NCBI GenBank assembly: GCA_017511325.1
Contig: JAFWKS010000207.1
Span: 1-5,262, forward strand
DNA: 5,262 bases
Direction: 5' to 3'
Source of the DNA: Erysipelotrichaceae bacterium
Lineage (GTDB): Bacteria > Bacillota_I > Bacilli_A > Erysipelotrichales > Erysipelotrichaceae
The position numbers were made by a program, and so were the translations under genes. Of this stretch, positions 5,198-5,262 are shown one piece after another. Every line of letters starts with the position of its first letter. The stretch's first letter is position 1. Below the pieces are notes generated by a model, which ran no database searches, was not told the origin of the DNA, and saw only the letters and a list, made by a program, of their open reading frames with translations.

Positions 5198-5219
5198 AAG
5201 ATGGATTGAGCCCCATCTT
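5198..5219 (-). terminator. Weak candidate intrinsic terminator for a gene outside the window
   Basis: Read on the minus strand, AAGATGG and CCATCTT form a 7-bp stem with an 8-nt loop, followed by TTCTTAT, giving TTTTCTT. This could end a leftward transcript entering from beyond 5262 and insulate the par promoter. The stem has only three G-C pairs. A second stem lies just to its right: TTAGATTGC at 5227-5235 with GCAA (5240-5243) and TCTAA (5249-5253), interrupted by a 5-nt bulge and followed on the plus strand by TCTTTTT. Confidence 0.35.
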
Positions 5220-5262
5220 GACTTTGTTAGATTGCTGTTGCAACCCTTTCTAATCTTTTTAC

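Overview
The window looks like accessory DNA of a low-GC bacterium, most likely a Bacillota (Clostridia-type) plasmid, chromid or phage-plasmid. Reasons: AT-rich intergenic DNA, A/T-rich codon use, strong AGGAGG-type ribosome sites on two genes, a ParA/ParB partition operon, and a tRNA beside small phage/plasmid-type ORFs. No replication, structural or conjugation gene is visible, so phage and plasmid cannot be told apart. The host assignment is inference.

Left part, plus strand: positions 1-245 hold no convincing gene and are visibly richer in G+C than the rest, so they may be structured RNA or the edge of something outside the window. At 246-358 is a tRNA-like element with perfectly matching tRNA ends and T-arm but an anticodon arm about 40 nt too long. 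At 376-449 follows a good tRNA-Gly(UCC) with an encoded CCA. Three same-strand genes come next: an unrecognised 154-aa protein, a DUF2493/YspA-type SLOG-fold protein, and a MmcB-like PD-(D/E)XK nuclease-fold protein.

Middle, 2012-2247: the gap between converging genes. In order it holds phased T-tract repeats, a strong symmetrical hairpin that can terminate transcription from both sides, and a perfect 28-bp palindrome directly after parB that is the best candidate for the partition site (parS).

Right part, minus strand: a three-gene operon reading leftward from about 5071. A 152-aa protein joins an Xre-type helix-turn-helix to a likely ribbon-helix-helix. It is followed by a long ParA ATPase (4-nt overlap) and a ParB-family protein (1-nt overlap). 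The overlaps indicate translational coupling. The first protein is the natural candidate for the operon's autoregulator. A candidate promoter and a 16-bp inverted repeat lie immediately before its start, and upstream of that are several small hairpins.

Together: a DNA-segregation module (regulator, ParA motor, ParB clamp, candidate parS) converging on a small cargo block of tRNA, a nucleotide-sensing SLOG protein and a nuclease-fold protein.
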